Origin: Chthoniobacterales bacterium
GTDB taxonomy: Bacteria; Verrucomicrobiota; Verrucomicrobiia; Chthoniobacterales; DYNR01
Direction: 5' to 3'
Length of the DNA: 64,000 nucleotides
Assembly: GCA_026418675.1 (NCBI GenBank)
Contig: JAOAAX010000001.1
Coordinates: 141,212-205,211, forward strand
The notes under the pieces: generated by a model
Told to the model about the DNA's origin: nothing
Databases searched by the model: none
The model's input: the letters and a program-made list of their open reading frames with translations, nothing else
Part shown: positions 1 through 10,332 of the stretch, one piece after another
Layout of the letters: each line of letters opens with the position of its first letter
How positions within the stretch are numbered: the stretch's first letter is position 1
Program-made: the position numbers and the translations under genes

Positions 1-714
1 CAGAAACGGCCAATGCACCAGAAAAAACATGCCAACAAATGCCGCTCCTCCCATCCCAAGCGATAAAACCCTCTCCCGAGGCCACCCCTCCCCAAAAATC
101 AAAAAAATCGCAACCGCACCCAGAAAAACCGCCGATACAATCAGCATCGGTTCCACCCGAATCAAAAAACACAAACTCAGCACCCCACCGGCAAACCCCA
201 TCCAGAAAACCCGTTGCCACCACTTCGGATAATCCACAACCAAAGCCTTCACAATCGCATACGCCGATATAACCGCTACAAAACCCATCCAATTCCGAAA
301 TGGCTTCCCCGGCATCAAAACCATAAATCCTGCTGCTAAAGCCGCTAACCACGCCCACGGAGTCAGCTCCCGCACAAGCCTCCACCCAAACCAAGCCGTT
401 ACTACCGCCAACCCGAAAAAGAAAACTTGCGTCAGCGCAAAATTCACACCAGCCACCTTGTAAATCCACGAAAGCGGTAAAAACCACAAAACATTATAAC
501 CGATAAACATATCCTTAAATGGGCGCCACCCTTCGTTCATTCGCTGGGCAATAATCACGTTGCTCCCCCCCTCGCCTGTCGTCCAAATTGCCGCGTCCCA
601 ATAAAGCGCATAGTAAACAACGGCAAAAACAAGTAGTACCAATCCTCCCCATCGCCTTAAAAAACCTTCCACCCCTTGCAGTGCTCCAATTACTCTAACC
701 AGGTAGCTTCTCAT
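1..714 (-). CDS. Integral membrane protein, possible glycosyltransferase/ArnT-like (partial; runs off the left edge)
   Basis: Reverse-strand reading from ATG at 714 stays open to the window edge: MRSYLVRVIGALQGVEGFLRRWGGLVLLVFAVVYYALYWDAAIWTTGEGGSNVIIAQRMNEGWRPFKDMFIGYNVLWFLPLSW..., with multiple hydrophobic segments. Confidence 0.6.
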   Translation of the reverse strand, partial: MRSYLVRVIGALQGVEGFLRRWGGLVLLVFAVVYYALYWDAAIWTTGEGGSNVIIAQRMNEGWRPFKDMFIGYNVLWFLPLSWIYKVAGVNFALTQVFFFGLAVVTAWFGWRLVRELTPWAWLAALAAGFMVLMPGKPFRNWMGFVAVISAYAIVKALVVDYPKWWQRVFWMGFAGGVLSLCFLIRVEPMLIVSAVFLGAVAIFLIFGEGWPRERVLSLGMGGAAFVGMFFLVHWPFL

Positions 715-876
715 CAATCCTCTGCAGTATGCATCGCTTGGCCTCCGTAGTCCCTTTTTTTCTTCCGGCCCTTGCATTTTGTTTCCGGTTGCGTTTGTTC
801 CAAAAACATTTCATCCGTCCCATGCACCTGAAACTCGGGCAAACATACTGAAGTCGCTGATACTACCTCCCAAATT

Positions 877-3222
877 ATGGCCGCCTCCTTATTCATCGTT
901 TTTCTTGCCTCTGCGATCTCTCCCCTCCTTGTCTATTTCTTGCGCACTCGGGCTAGCTACTTTCTTGCACTCGTTCCGCTCTCTATTTTCGTTCTTTACC
1001 TCCATTATCTTCAACGACTCCACGACGGCTCCCCCCTTCTCGAAACCATCCATTGGATCCAAAGTTTCGGAGTTCATCTGCAATTTCGCCTCGACGGACT
1101 CGCCTTACTCTTTCTCCTTCTCATAGCGGGCATAGGAACCCTCATTGTCCTCTATGCAGGCAGTTACCTAGCTGGCCATCCTCATCTTGGCCGCTTCTAT
1201 GCAATCCTCTTCCTCTTTATGGGAGCCATGCTCGGCCTTGTCGCCTCAGAAAATCTCATTGCACTTTTCGTTTTTTGGGAGCTAACGAGCCTCTCCTCCT
1301 ATCTCCTTGTTGGTTTTGATTACCGGAAAAAAGAAGCCCGGGCAGCCGCCCTCCAGGCACTCCTCGTCACTTTCACTGGCGGCCAGGCACTCCTTGTTGC
1401 ATTCCTCATCCTTGCCTCCCTAACGGATTCCTTTTCGTTTACTCAAATTTTAGAGAAAAAAATCCAAATTCAGCAAAACCCCTCCTATATCATCCTTGTC
1501 CTCTTGGTTCTAACTGGAGCTTTTACGAAATCTGCGCAAACTCCATTTCATTTCTGGTTGCCGGGTGCAATGGCTGCTCCGACCCCTGTCAGTGCATACT
1601 TGCACTCCGCAACGATGGTCACAGCTGGGGTTTTCCTTTTGGCTCGATTGACTCCCCTTCTTGGCGGCACCCACCTCTGGGCATGGTCCCTCACCTCCTT
1701 TGGCCTCCTTACGATGCTCACTGGATCCATCCTCGCCATCGGCCAAACTGACCTCAAACGCCTCTTGGCTTACACAACCGTCGCCGCGCTCGGGACAATG
1801 ACGATGCTCCTTGGCCTGGGAACCCCCTTAGCCGCTAAAGCCGCCATCGCTTTCCTCCTCGTTCACTCCCTTTACAAAGGCGCCCTCTTCATGGTCGCCG
1901 GTGCTGTGGACCACGAAACCCATACCCGGGACGTTCGCGACCTCGGGGGCCTCATCCGTCACATGCCCATTACAGCCATTGCTTCCGGTTTAGCTGCTCT
2001 GGCTATGTGCGGTGTCCCACCAGTTCTCGGTTTCATCTCCAAGGAGCTTATCTATGAAGCCAAGCTTGAATTTGGACAAATCGGTTGGTTTTTTGCAATC
2101 CTCGGTGTTATTGCAAATGCCCTTGTTGTTGCCGTTGCCCTTATTGTTGGAATCCGTCCTTTCTTAGGTTTCCCCTTGCACACGCCAAAGCATCCTCACG
2201 AAGCTCCGTTCCCACTTTGGTTCGGCCCACTCATCCTTGCTCTTTTAGGATTACTCTTCGGAATCGTTCCGCCATTGGTGGAACAAACCATCATAAAGCC
2301 GGCAGTTGTTGCTGTCGTGGGAGATACAATAAAAGTCAAGTTGTCTCTTTGGCATGGTTTCACGCCCATGCTTGTTTTGAGCTTCGTCACGCTGCTTCTG
2401 GGTTTCTGCTTTTTCCGAATGCGTGAAAAATTCCGCCTCGCCCGCGAAACACTCACCCCCCTCCGCTATTACGGGCCAGAATCTCTTTACTCCTGTATCA
2501 TCAATCATTGGCTGCCTTCTATCGCATCGCTCCAAACTCGCATTCTCCAGCATGGCTACTTACGTTACTACGTCCTGAGCATCATCGCTGCTGCTGCCTT
2601 GGCGGTCGCAGCGGGCCTCTCGCGAATTTCCCTCCCTGGCACTTGGTTCACTTGGCGTTCTTTTGAGTGGTGGGAAGTTCTCCTCTGTGCAGCTATTTTT
2701 CTTGCCGGCTTTGCAGCCATCCTAACTTCCGGCAGAATCACCTCCGTCGTTCTTCTGGGAATCATCGGCTACACTATTTCCTTAATTTTCGCCCTCTATG
2801 GCGCGCCTGACCTTGCACTCACACAATTCCTCGTTGAAACCCTTACACTCATCCTCCTTGTTCTTGTCCTCTATCGACTGCCCAAAGCCAAAAGCCTCAG
2901 CTCCAAAGCAAGTCGGCTCCGCGACGCTCTCCTGAGCTTGGCTTTCGGCTTTGCAATCACCCTCCTCGTCCTCAAATCCCTTTATATCCCACACGACACA
3001 AAATTACCTGATTTTTTTGTCCAAAATTCACCGATCGCCCAGGGGCGAAACGTCGTTAATGTCATCCTTGTGGATTTCCGCGCACTCGACACACTGGGAG
3101 AAATTACGGTCCTCGGCATCTCCGCTGTCGGAGTTTGGGCTGTCCTGAGCTTTATTCGCAAGAAATCCTCCTCCGCTTCCGCCTCGCAAAAAAACTCTTC
3201 GCCAGCTTCTTTCGAACAATGA
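877..3222 (+). CDS. mrpA: Na+/H+ antiporter subunit A (Mrp/Mnh type, NuoL-like)
   Basis: 781 aa; NuoL/MrpA-like motifs ([50 protein letters not shown]) and a C-terminal MrpA-type extension; first gene of a complete mrpABCDEFG run. Confidence 0.95.
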   Translation: MAASLFIVFLASAISPLLVYFLRTRASYFLALVPLSIFVLYLHYLQRLHDGSPLLETIHWIQSFGVHLQFRLDGLALLFLLLIAGIGTLIVLYAGSYLAGHPHLGRFYAILFLFMGAMLGLVASENLIALFVFWELTSLSSYLLVGFDYRKKEARAAALQALLVTFTGGQALLVAFLILASLTDSFSFTQILEKKIQIQQNPSYIILVLLVLTGAFTKSAQTPFHFWLPGAMAAPTPVSAYLHSATMVTAGVFLLARLTPLLGGTHLWAWSLTSFGLLTMLTGSILAIGQTDLKRLLAYTTVAALGTMTMLLGLGTPLAAKAAIAFLLVHSLYKGALFMVAGAVDHETHTRDVRDLGGLIRHMPITAIASGLAALAMCGVPPVLGFISKELIYEAKLEFGQIGWFFAILGVIANALVVAVALIVGIRPFLGFPLHTPKHPHEAPFPLWFGPLILALLGLLFGIVPPLVEQTIIKPAVVAVVGDTIKVKLSLWHGFTPMLVLSFVTLLLGFCFFRMREKFRLARETLTPLRYYGPESLYSCIINHWLPSIASLQTRILQHGYLRYYVLSIIAAAALAVAAGLSRISLPGTWFTWRSFEWWEVLLCAAIFLAGFAAILTSGRITSVVLLGIIGYTISLIFALYGAPDLALTQFLVETLTLILLVLVLYRLPKAKSLSSKASRLRDALLSLAFGFAITLLVLKSLYIPHDTKLPDFFVQNSPIAQGRNVVNVILVDFRALDTLGEITVLGISAVGVWAVLSFIRKKSSSASASQKNSSPASFEQ

Positions 3223-3650
3223 ATTCGCTCCTCCTTCAGGTCTGCGCACGCATTACGTCGCCGTTGCAAATCATCCTTTCCCTCATTCTGCTTCTTCGTG
3301 GGCACAACGAGCCTGGCGGCGGCTTCATTGGTGGCTTGGTTGCTGCAGCAGGTATCATCCTTTACGGGTTTGCTTTCGGCTTCCACAGAGCCCTTTGTTT
3401 GCTCCCCCTGCCCCCCATCTCCTTCATTGCAATTGGCCTCCTCCTTGCCGCTTTTAGTGGAATCCCAGCCCTCCTAGCCGGACAACCCTACCTCACAGGC
3501 CTTTGGCCAAATCTCTCCATCCCAACCTTCCTCGCGGGAAACCTTAAACCAGGAACTCCACTATTTTTTGACTTAGGAGTCTACTTTTCCGTTTTCGGAA
3601 CCGTCCTCCTAATGCTTGAAACCTCAACGAAAAACGAAAATAGCCCCTGA
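3219..3650 (+). CDS. mrpB: Na+/H+ antiporter subunit B
   Basis: ATG at 3219 overlaps the mrpA stop (ATGA); [43 protein letters not shown] is typical of MnhB. Confidence 0.93.
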   Translation: MNSLLLQVCARITSPLQIILSLILLLRGHNEPGGGFIGGLVAAAGIILYGFAFGFHRALCLLPLPPISFIAIGLLLAAFSGIPALLAGQPYLTGLWPNLSIPTFLAGNLKPGTPLFFDLGVYFSVFGTVLLMLETSTKNENSP

Positions 3651-3654
3651 ATTC

Positions 3655-4023
3655 ATGGAGAATCTCCTAGCGATCACCATTGGAGCGATTTACGCCTTCT
3701 CATTCTACCTCCTACTCAGGCGTAGTCTTGTAAAGGTCATCCTGGGCGTGCTCCTTTTTGGACAAGGTGTCAACTTACTCATTTTCACAGCAGCGGGGCT
3801 GACACCTGACCGCGGCGCTTTTCTTAAAGAAGACGGCTCTCTCCAGCCCCCTTATGCTGACCCACTTCCTCAAGCCCTCATTCTCACAGCAATTGTTATC
3901 GGTTTTGGGGTCCTTGCTTTCACGCTCGCCATGATGCACCGTTTGCACCGCGAAACAGGCACCGACGACTTAGACGAATTGCGTAGCGACGAGTTCGACG
4001 ATCCTGACAAGCCAGCGCCATAA
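3655..4023 (+). CDS. mrpC: Na+/H+ antiporter subunit C (NuoK-like)
   Basis: MENLLAITIGAIYAFSFYLLLRRSLVKVILGVLLFGQGVNLLIF...; start chosen at 3655 inside the longer ORF 3616-4023. Confidence 0.92.
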   Translation: MENLLAITIGAIYAFSFYLLLRRSLVKVILGVLLFGQGVNLLIFTAAGLTPDRGAFLKEDGSLQPPYADPLPQALILTAIVIGFGVLAFTLAMMHRLHRETGTDDLDELRSDEFDDPDKPAP

Positions 4024-4027
4024 ACCG

Positions 4028-5566
4028 ATGAATCTTTTACTTGTTCTGCCAATTTTCCTCCCTCTTGTCTCCGCGGCAATTCTCCTTTTGATTCCCTCTG
4101 CGAAATTGCAGCGTTGGATACATATCGCTGCTTGCCTTGCCCATTTTGCCGCAAGCGCTTTGCTCTTGTGTGAAGTTCTCCGCAAGGGAATTACCGCCTC
4201 CCAATTAGGGAACTGGCCAGCTCCGTTTGGCATCACGTTTGTTGCCGATACTTTCAGCGCCATGATGGTCCTCATCACTGGTCTTATGGGCTTTCTTGTG
4301 GCTATTTACAGCCTCGATGACGTTTCCTCTGAACACCAAAAACGTGGATTTTACTCGCTCTACCAGGTCCTCCTTATGGGAGTGAGCGGGGCTTTTCTAA
4401 CAGGAGACCTCTTTAACCTCTTTGTCTGGTTTGAGGTTATGCTCATGAGTTCTTTTGTCCTGCTGGCTCTCGGATGCTCACGCCACCAGCTCTCCGGCGG
4501 AGTCAAATACCTTGTTCTTAATTTTCTATCTTCAAGTCTTTTTTTAACGGCACTTGGACTTATCTACTCCGTTACGGGAACGCTGAACATGGCCGATGCT
4601 GCGAATATCCTCAAAAGCTCACCTCTTGGAATAAGCTCCATGTCAGCAGCCATGCTGCTCATGGTTTCTTTTGGTATCAAGGCCGGGCTTTTTCCGCTCT
4701 TTGCCTGGTTGCCAGCCTCCTACCACACACCGCCTGTATCCGTTTCCGCGATTTTTGCCGCGCTTCTGACAAAGGTCGGCGTGTATGCACTAGTGCGTGT
4801 CTTTACGCTCATTTTTACCATACAAGTGGATTTTACTCACGATATCCTGATAGGCATATCCCTAATAACAATGCTTACAGGCGTCCTAGGAGCAGCCGCA
4901 CAGTATGAAACCCGCAAAATTCTTTCTTTCCATATCATCAGCCAAATCGGTTACATGACCCTCGGATTGGGCTTCTTTACCGAAGCCGCACTAGCAGCCA
5001 CAGTCTTTTATATAATCCACCATATTGTCGTAAAAACGAATCTATTCCTCATCGCCGGAGCCATTTCGAAACTCAAAGGAACGGCGGAGTTGAAGAAAAT
5101 CGGCGGCCTCTATGCTGAATCTCCGTGGCTTGCTTTACTTTTTCTCATTCCGGCAATGTCGCTCGGTGGAATTCCACCGCTCTCTGGCTTCTTCGCAAAA
5201 TTTGCACTTGTTAAGGAAGGTGTCTCTCTCCATGCGTGGCTCTCGGTCTTCGTTGCTCTCGCTGTTGGCATCCTCACTCTTTATTCCATGACAAAAATTT
5301 GGGCAGAAGCTTTTTGGAAAGCTTCGCCCAATGAGAATGGCGATTTCGGTCTTGGTGACGCACCAGATCCAACTCCAACGTCCTCCACCACACCAAGCCT
5401 TCCTTCTTTGCCAGCAAGCTTCTGGGCAGCAATTACCGCAATGGCGGCAGTCACCTTAGCAATCAGCTCCTGGCCACAATGGCTTTTCGACCTGTCGGAA
5501 CGTGCTGCTGCTGAACTCTCTACCCCATCACATTACATTCAAGCCGTGCTCCACTCAAAACAATGA
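4028..5566 (+). CDS. mrpD: Na+/H+ antiporter subunit D (NuoN/M-like)
   Basis: 512 aa proton-conducting membrane transporter; position in the mrp operon. Confidence 0.94.
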   Translation: MNLLLVLPIFLPLVSAAILLLIPSAKLQRWIHIAACLAHFAASALLLCEVLRKGITASQLGNWPAPFGITFVADTFSAMMVLITGLMGFLVAIYSLDDVSSEHQKRGFYSLYQVLLMGVSGAFLTGDLFNLFVWFEVMLMSSFVLLALGCSRHQLSGGVKYLVLNFLSSSLFLTALGLIYSVTGTLNMADAANILKSSPLGISSMSAAMLLMVSFGIKAGLFPLFAWLPASYHTPPVSVSAIFAALLTKVGVYALVRVFTLIFTIQVDFTHDILIGISLITMLTGVLGAAAQYETRKILSFHIISQIGYMTLGLGFFTEAALAATVFYIIHHIVVKTNLFLIAGAISKLKGTAELKKIGGLYAESPWLALLFLIPAMSLGGIPPLSGFFAKFALVKEGVSLHAWLSVFVALAVGILTLYSMTKIWAEAFWKASPNENGDFGLGDAPDPTPTSSTTPSLPSLPASFWAAITAMAAVTLAISSWPQWLFDLSERAAAELSTPSHYIQAVLHSKQ

Positions 5567-5898
5567 GAATTCTAAAAAAATTCTTCCTTTTTATCCGTTT
5601 TCTGGCGTTTTACTCAAAAGAGGTTATTATCTCGAATTTACGGGTTGCCCATGACGTGCTTACTCCTCGGGATTATTCGCAGCCCGCGATTCTTGCTTTA
5701 AAATTGGACGCAACCCACGAGTGGGAAATTTTCCTCGTCGCCAACCTAATCAGCATGACACCGGGAACTTTGAGTATGGACGTATCCACCGACCGCAGAA
5801 CCCTCTACATCCACGCCATGTTTGCAGAAAACCCCGAACATCTGAAAAACGAACTCAAAGCAACGCTTGAAAGACGTGTGCTCGAATTGACGCGGTGA
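5563..5898 (+). CDS. mrpE: Na+/H+ antiporter subunit E
   Basis: 111 aa; EIFLVANLISMTPGTLSMDVSTDRRTLYIHAMF typical of MnhE; 4-nt overlap with mrpD. Confidence 0.93.
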   Translation: MRILKKFFLFIRFLAFYSKEVIISNLRVAHDVLTPRDYSQPAILALKLDATHEWEIFLVANLISMTPGTLSMDVSTDRRTLYIHAMFAENPEHLKNELKATLERRVLELTR

Positions 5899-6155
5899 AT
5901 GCGATTTTTGATTTCCTCACTTTTAGTCTCCTCGCGTGGGCCCTAGCCCTCACGGCTTTGCGCCTAATCCTCGGCCCTTCCCTCCCTGATCGGGCTGTCG
6001 CCCTCGATTTGCTTGGAACAGTAGTCCTCGCCTTCATTGCAGCTAACTCCTTGCAGTCAGGTGAAACTCTACTTCTTGATGTGCTGCTTGTCTCCGCGAT
6101 TATCCTCTTCCTCGGCACCATCGCCCTCGCTCATTATCTCGAACGTATCCGATGA
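5895..6155 (+). CDS. mrpF: Na+/H+ antiporter subunit F
   Basis: 86 aa; LRLILGPSLPDRAVALDLLGT motif of MnhF; 4-nt overlaps on both sides. Confidence 0.93.
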   Translation: MNAIFDFLTFSLLAWALALTALRLILGPSLPDRAVALDLLGTVVLAFIAANSLQSGETLLLDVLLVSAIILFLGTIALAHYLERIR

Positions 6156-6520
6156 ATTCCTCCTTTGAATGGATTGAATTGGTTGGCAGAACAATTGGTC
6201 TGCTCGGCGCTTTTTTTGTCTTCGTTGCAGCGCTTGGCGTATTCCGCTTCCCGGATGTTTATATGCGGACGCATGCCGCCACCAAAGCCGGCACACTTGG
6301 CCTTGGCTTGCTGCTGCTTTCTGTCGCTATCCAATACCCCTCCGTGCCAACTTTCCTAAAAGCCATCGTTATACTGATTTTCCTTTTCCTCACAGCCCCT
6401 GTTGCAGCACATGCCATCTCGCGCGCTGCTTTCCTGCAAAAGGTGAAACTTTGGGAGCGCACTCACACAAATGAGCTTGAAGGAAAGTATTCCGCAGATG
6501 GCAAAACTCTCGACTCCTAA
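6152..6520 (+). CDS. mrpG: Na+/H+ antiporter subunit G
   Basis: 122 aa; GVFRFPDVYMRTHAATKAGTLG motif of MnhG. Confidence 0.93.
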   Translation: MNSSFEWIELVGRTIGLLGAFFVFVAALGVFRFPDVYMRTHAATKAGTLGLGLLLLSVAIQYPSVPTFLKAIVILIFLFLTAPVAAHAISRAAFLQKVKLWERTHTNELEGKYSADGKTLDS

Positions 6521-6544
6521 GCCCCAAAACCATCTCTTGCCTCT

Positions 6545-7150
6545 ATGTTTACTGGACTAGTTGAAGAAACTTCCCGGCTTGCCTTCTATGAACCGCAGGA
6601 ATTTGGAGCACGTCTTACGCTTGAACCGCCATCCTTTGCTGAAGAACTCCACATTGGGGATAGCCTAGCCCTCAACGGCTGCTGCCTAACGGTAGCCCGT
6701 CTCGAGGCAGGCCATGCTCCCGGTTTCGATCTTCTCCAGGAAACGCTCGTCCGCACAAATCTTGGCCGGCTCCAAATTGGCTCCCCTGTTAATCTCGAAC
6801 GCCCTTTGCGGGCCGGTTCTCAACTCGGTGGCCATTTCGTTCAAGGTCACATTGACGCTACAACCTCTGTCCTCGAATCAACTTTCCGTGGTGATGACTT
6901 GTATCTTCGGTTCGGAATTCCACCTGGAGCCGAAAAGTTTTTCATCGAGAAAGGCTCGATCGCGGTCAATGGGGTCAGCTTGACTGTAGCGACCCTTGGG
7001 AAAACTGACTTTGGTGTCTGGATTATTCCGCACACACGTGCAGTCACCAACCTTGGCTTGCTCCAAATCGGGGACATCGTCAACCTCGAATATGACATGC
7101 TCGCCAAATACATCCTCCGTTTCCTTGAATTGCAGACACAAAAATCATGA
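6545..7150 (+). CDS. ribE: Riboflavin synthase alpha subunit
   Basis: N-terminal MFTGLVEE and internal repeat GHFVQGHID / VNGVSLTVA typical of two-lumazine-domain riboflavin synthase. Confidence 0.95.
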   Translation: MFTGLVEETSRLAFYEPQEFGARLTLEPPSFAEELHIGDSLALNGCCLTVARLEAGHAPGFDLLQETLVRTNLGRLQIGSPVNLERPLRAGSQLGGHFVQGHIDATTSVLESTFRGDDLYLRFGIPPGAEKFFIEKGSIAVNGVSLTVATLGKTDFGVWIIPHTRAVTNLGLLQIGDIVNLEYDMLAKYILRFLELQTQKS

Positions 7151-8559
7151 ATCTTCAAAATCTCCCTTCCTCCCTTCTGCAAGAGCTGTTCGAGTTCCTT
7201 CGCTTTCCAAGCGTTTCAGCAAATCCATCGTATGCCGAGCAAACCCGTGCTTGTGCCCGCTGGCTTTGCAATAAGTTCAAATCGCTGGGGCTTGAGTCAA
7301 ATCTTTGGGAGACGACTGGCTATCCTGTCGTCGTTGCACGGAATTCCCCCGACCCTTCTAAGCCTACAGTCCTCATTTACGGCCATTACGACGTTCAGCC
7401 CCCGGAACCATTGGATGCCTGGCACAATCCACCCTTTGAACCTGTTCTTCGCGACGACCGAGTCTACGCGCGCGGAGCTTCTGACAACAAAGGTCAGCTT
7501 TTTGCTCATATTGCCGGTTTGGAGCTATTGCTCCGAAATTCAAACGCTCTGCCAACAAATATCCTATTCCTTATCGAGGGAGAAGAGGAGATTGGCAGTT
7601 GCTCGCTACCGGCTTTTCTCAACCAGCACCAACGTCAGCTAGCATGCGATGTCGTAATTGTTTCCGACTCCGGTATGGTGGCTCACGGCTTCCCAACCCT
7701 TGCCTATTCATTGAGGGGCATCACCGCCCTCGAATGTTTCGTAAAAGGCCCTTCTCACGATTTGCATTCAGGAGTCTATGGCGGCGCTGTCCACAACCCG
7801 ATAGCTGCCGCTGCCCGCCTCATCGCTTCCTTGCACCACCCAGATGGGCGCGTTGCAATTCAAGGTTTTTACGATCGCGTCCGACCACTCGAGGCATGGG
7901 AGCGCGGAGCAGTAAAAAATCTTCCAATTGTGGAAGATGACATCCGTATTCAGACCGGTGCACCTAGTTTATTCGGGGAGCCAGGTTTTAACGCAATTGA
8001 ACGGATTGGCTCTCGTCCGACGGCCGAAGTAAATGGGATAGGAGGGGGCTACCAGGGACCCGGCACAAAAACCGTTATCCCAAGCGAGGCATTCTTCAAA
8101 CTGACCTTCCGTTTGGTTCCCGACCAGGATGCCGACGAAATTCTAACTCTTGCCGAGGAGCACCTGCGGGCACATTGTCCCCCTGGAGTGGTTCTCACAA
8201 TTCAACGCGGCCATAGCGGGAACTGGTTTTTCTCCAACCCTAATGCCCCCTATGCAACTGCTGCAAGGGAAGCTCTGCGAGAAGTTTTTGGGCAAGAAGT
8301 TGCACTCCTGCGGGAAGGTGGAAGTATCCCGATCCTCAGCGAAATTCAGAAAATATTTGGAGTCGAATGTCTACTTTTGGCGTTGGCATCTCCCGACTGC
8401 AATGCTCATGCGCCGAACGAAAACTTTCCTCTCGAGAATCTCCAACGCGGTATAACACTCCACCAAACGTTGCTTCGACGAATTGCCTCCGTCTTCCCGA
8501 CATTGCGCGGGAGCCAACCCTCTCCCTCAGCAGAGCAACGGGCTCGCTCGACTTGTTAA
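7147..8559 (+). CDS. M20 family dipeptidase/peptidase
   Basis: 470 aa; YGHYDVQPPEPLDAWHNPPFEPVLRDDRVYARGASDNKGQ and EGEEEIGS metal-site motifs. Confidence 0.93.
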   Translation: MNLQNLPSSLLQELFEFLRFPSVSANPSYAEQTRACARWLCNKFKSLGLESNLWETTGYPVVVARNSPDPSKPTVLIYGHYDVQPPEPLDAWHNPPFEPVLRDDRVYARGASDNKGQLFAHIAGLELLLRNSNALPTNILFLIEGEEEIGSCSLPAFLNQHQRQLACDVVIVSDSGMVAHGFPTLAYSLRGITALECFVKGPSHDLHSGVYGGAVHNPIAAAARLIASLHHPDGRVAIQGFYDRVRPLEAWERGAVKNLPIVEDDIRIQTGAPSLFGEPGFNAIERIGSRPTAEVNGIGGGYQGPGTKTVIPSEAFFKLTFRLVPDQDADEILTLAEEHLRAHCPPGVVLTIQRGHSGNWFFSNPNAPYATAAREALREVFGQEVALLREGGSIPILSEIQKIFGVECLLLALASPDCNAHAPNENFPLENLQRGITLHQTLLRRIASVFPTLRGSQPSPSAEQRARSTC

Positions 8560-8665
8560 ATTCGCTTTACCTAGAATAAGGCAAGAAAGTTCAGCGAAAA
8601 CTTTTCGCACTTAGGTGGAAAAGATTCCATCGCCGAGGAGGAGCAAGGTGGTATAGTTTTGTGGA

Positions 8666-9736
8666 ATGAGGTTTTCGCGTCGAAGTTTTCTCAAGAGGCT
8701 CGCTGCCGCAGCAACCCTCCTGCCTTTTGCTGGAGGCGGATTGGCTCGCGCTCAAAACCACGCTTCTTCTGAGAGGACTGGAAAAGAATCCGATCAGACG
8801 CAGGAAAATTTGGTAAAGGAGAAACCGGTTCCACGCCGGCAATTTGGACGGCACGCTGACATGCTGAGTGTGGTGGGAATTGGAGGCTTAACACTAGGCG
8901 GTGCCGAGTCGCGCGAGGAAGCACGCCGAATCGCTCACCGCGCGATCGAAGCGGGCATCAATTTCTTTGAAAATGCATGGGATTACCGTAGCGGCGAAGC
9001 TGAGGAATGGATGGGATATGCCCTCTCAGGAAATCGCGACAAGGTTTTCCTCATGACGAAAGTTTGCACCCACAGTAAACCCTTCCCCGAAGGTGGAAAA
9101 GAGGGAGCAATGCGAATGCTGGAAGATTCTCTCCGCAGGCTCCGCACCGACTTCCTCGACCTGTGGATGATTCACCAAATCGAAAATGATTTTGAAGTCG
9201 AACGCGCTTACTCCCCTGGTGGGGTTCTTGAAGCTTTGGAGCTTGCCAAAAAGCAGGGAAAAGTCCGGTATGTAGGCTTTACAGGACACACAAATCCGCA
9301 ATCTCATTTGAAGATGCTCGAAGGAGGCTTCCCATTCGATGCAACTTTGATGCCTGTTTCAGCTCTTGGTGCACTCAGTTCACGGCAATTCGAGCGGTTG
9401 CTGATGCCAGAACTCGGCCGAAGGAAAGTAGCCGTCCTTGGGATGAAAGGTTTTGGCGGTAGCAAGCGCGCACACTTGCACGGTCTGGTTAATGCCGAAA
9501 AAGTTCTCCGCTACAGCTTAAGTTACCCGGAGGTCTGTTGTCATGTCATTGGAATTGATAAGATGGAGTATCTGGAGAAAGCAATTGCTGCTTCTTACCT
9601 CGAACCAATGACTCCCACGGAGCGCGAAGCTTTTCAAGTCGCTGTGGCTGCTCAAGGAGGTTCTCGTTTTGCCGCTTATCTCAAGGAAAATTACCGTGAT
9701 GGCCACTGCGAAGTAGAAGTTGAACTCAACGCTTAA
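8666..9736 (+). CDS. Aldo/keto reductase with Tat-like signal peptide
   Basis: N-terminal MRFSRRSFLKRLAAAATLLPFAGGGLARA (twin-arginine RRSFLK); AKR barrel with DFLDLWMIHQI and GKVRYVGFTGH. Confidence 0.9.
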   Translation: MRFSRRSFLKRLAAAATLLPFAGGGLARAQNHASSERTGKESDQTQENLVKEKPVPRRQFGRHADMLSVVGIGGLTLGGAESREEARRIAHRAIEAGINFFENAWDYRSGEAEEWMGYALSGNRDKVFLMTKVCTHSKPFPEGGKEGAMRMLEDSLRRLRTDFLDLWMIHQIENDFEVERAYSPGGVLEALELAKKQGKVRYVGFTGHTNPQSHLKMLEGGFPFDATLMPVSALGALSSRQFERLLMPELGRRKVAVLGMKGFGGSKRAHLHGLVNAEKVLRYSLSYPEVCCHVIGIDKMEYLEKAIAASYLEPMTPTEREAFQVAVAAQGGSRFAAYLKENYRDGHCEVEVELNA

Positions 9737-9741
9737 TCCTT

Positions 9742-10332
9742 ATGAGTAAAAAAGATAGGCCCATCCGCTTATTTTTAGCGTTTCTTGTCTTTTTTTGCAC
9801 ATTTCCGCCTTCTTTCGCGGTTGCGGCTGCCAAGAAGCCATCGAATCGGTATGCCAATGAGATGGACAAGACTCTTGAGGAGCGGCTACTCAATCCAGAC
9901 CCGAATCGGAAAATCCCTGTTCCGGTTCAGAATCCCAGCCAATTTTCCGCGAAGTTGTTGAAAGAGGATTTCTTGAGCAAGAGAGTTGAAGCGGAAACGA
10001 TCAGCGTTAGGAAATTTCAGCGAATTCGGGACCTTGAATTGAAGCAATTGTCTGCCCTTACGCAGAGGGAACAAAATAAAAAAACCTATTGGGATGCAAC
10101 AAAGGGCACGAATTTGCTGCGGGATGCTATTATGGGCTCGACAAGACTGGCTAGGGAAAGGGAGTGGCTCCCAGCGGAAAGAATTACCGATCAGGATAGC
10201 ATGGGTGCTTATCCGACACGCCTGGCATACGTAGAGGGGAAAAGTCAAAAAATACTGGATGCAGAATCCGCTAAACAGCGGAAGGCGATTTCCGTTGAAG
10301 AACTGCGCCAACTGCTGAACAAGCCGAAATGA
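9742..10332 (+). CDS. Hypothetical secreted/exported protein
   Basis: 196 aa with N-terminal hydrophobic signal (LFLAFLVFFCTFPPSFAVAAA), sits between AKR and tyrS; overlaps tyrS start by 4 nt. Confidence 0.6.
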   Translation: MSKKDRPIRLFLAFLVFFCTFPPSFAVAAAKKPSNRYANEMDKTLEERLLNPDPNRKIPVPVQNPSQFSAKLLKEDFLSKRVEAETISVRKFQRIRDLELKQLSALTQREQNKKTYWDATKGTNLLRDAIMGSTRLAREREWLPAERITDQDSMGAYPTRLAYVEGKSQKILDAESAKQRKAISVEELRQLLNKPK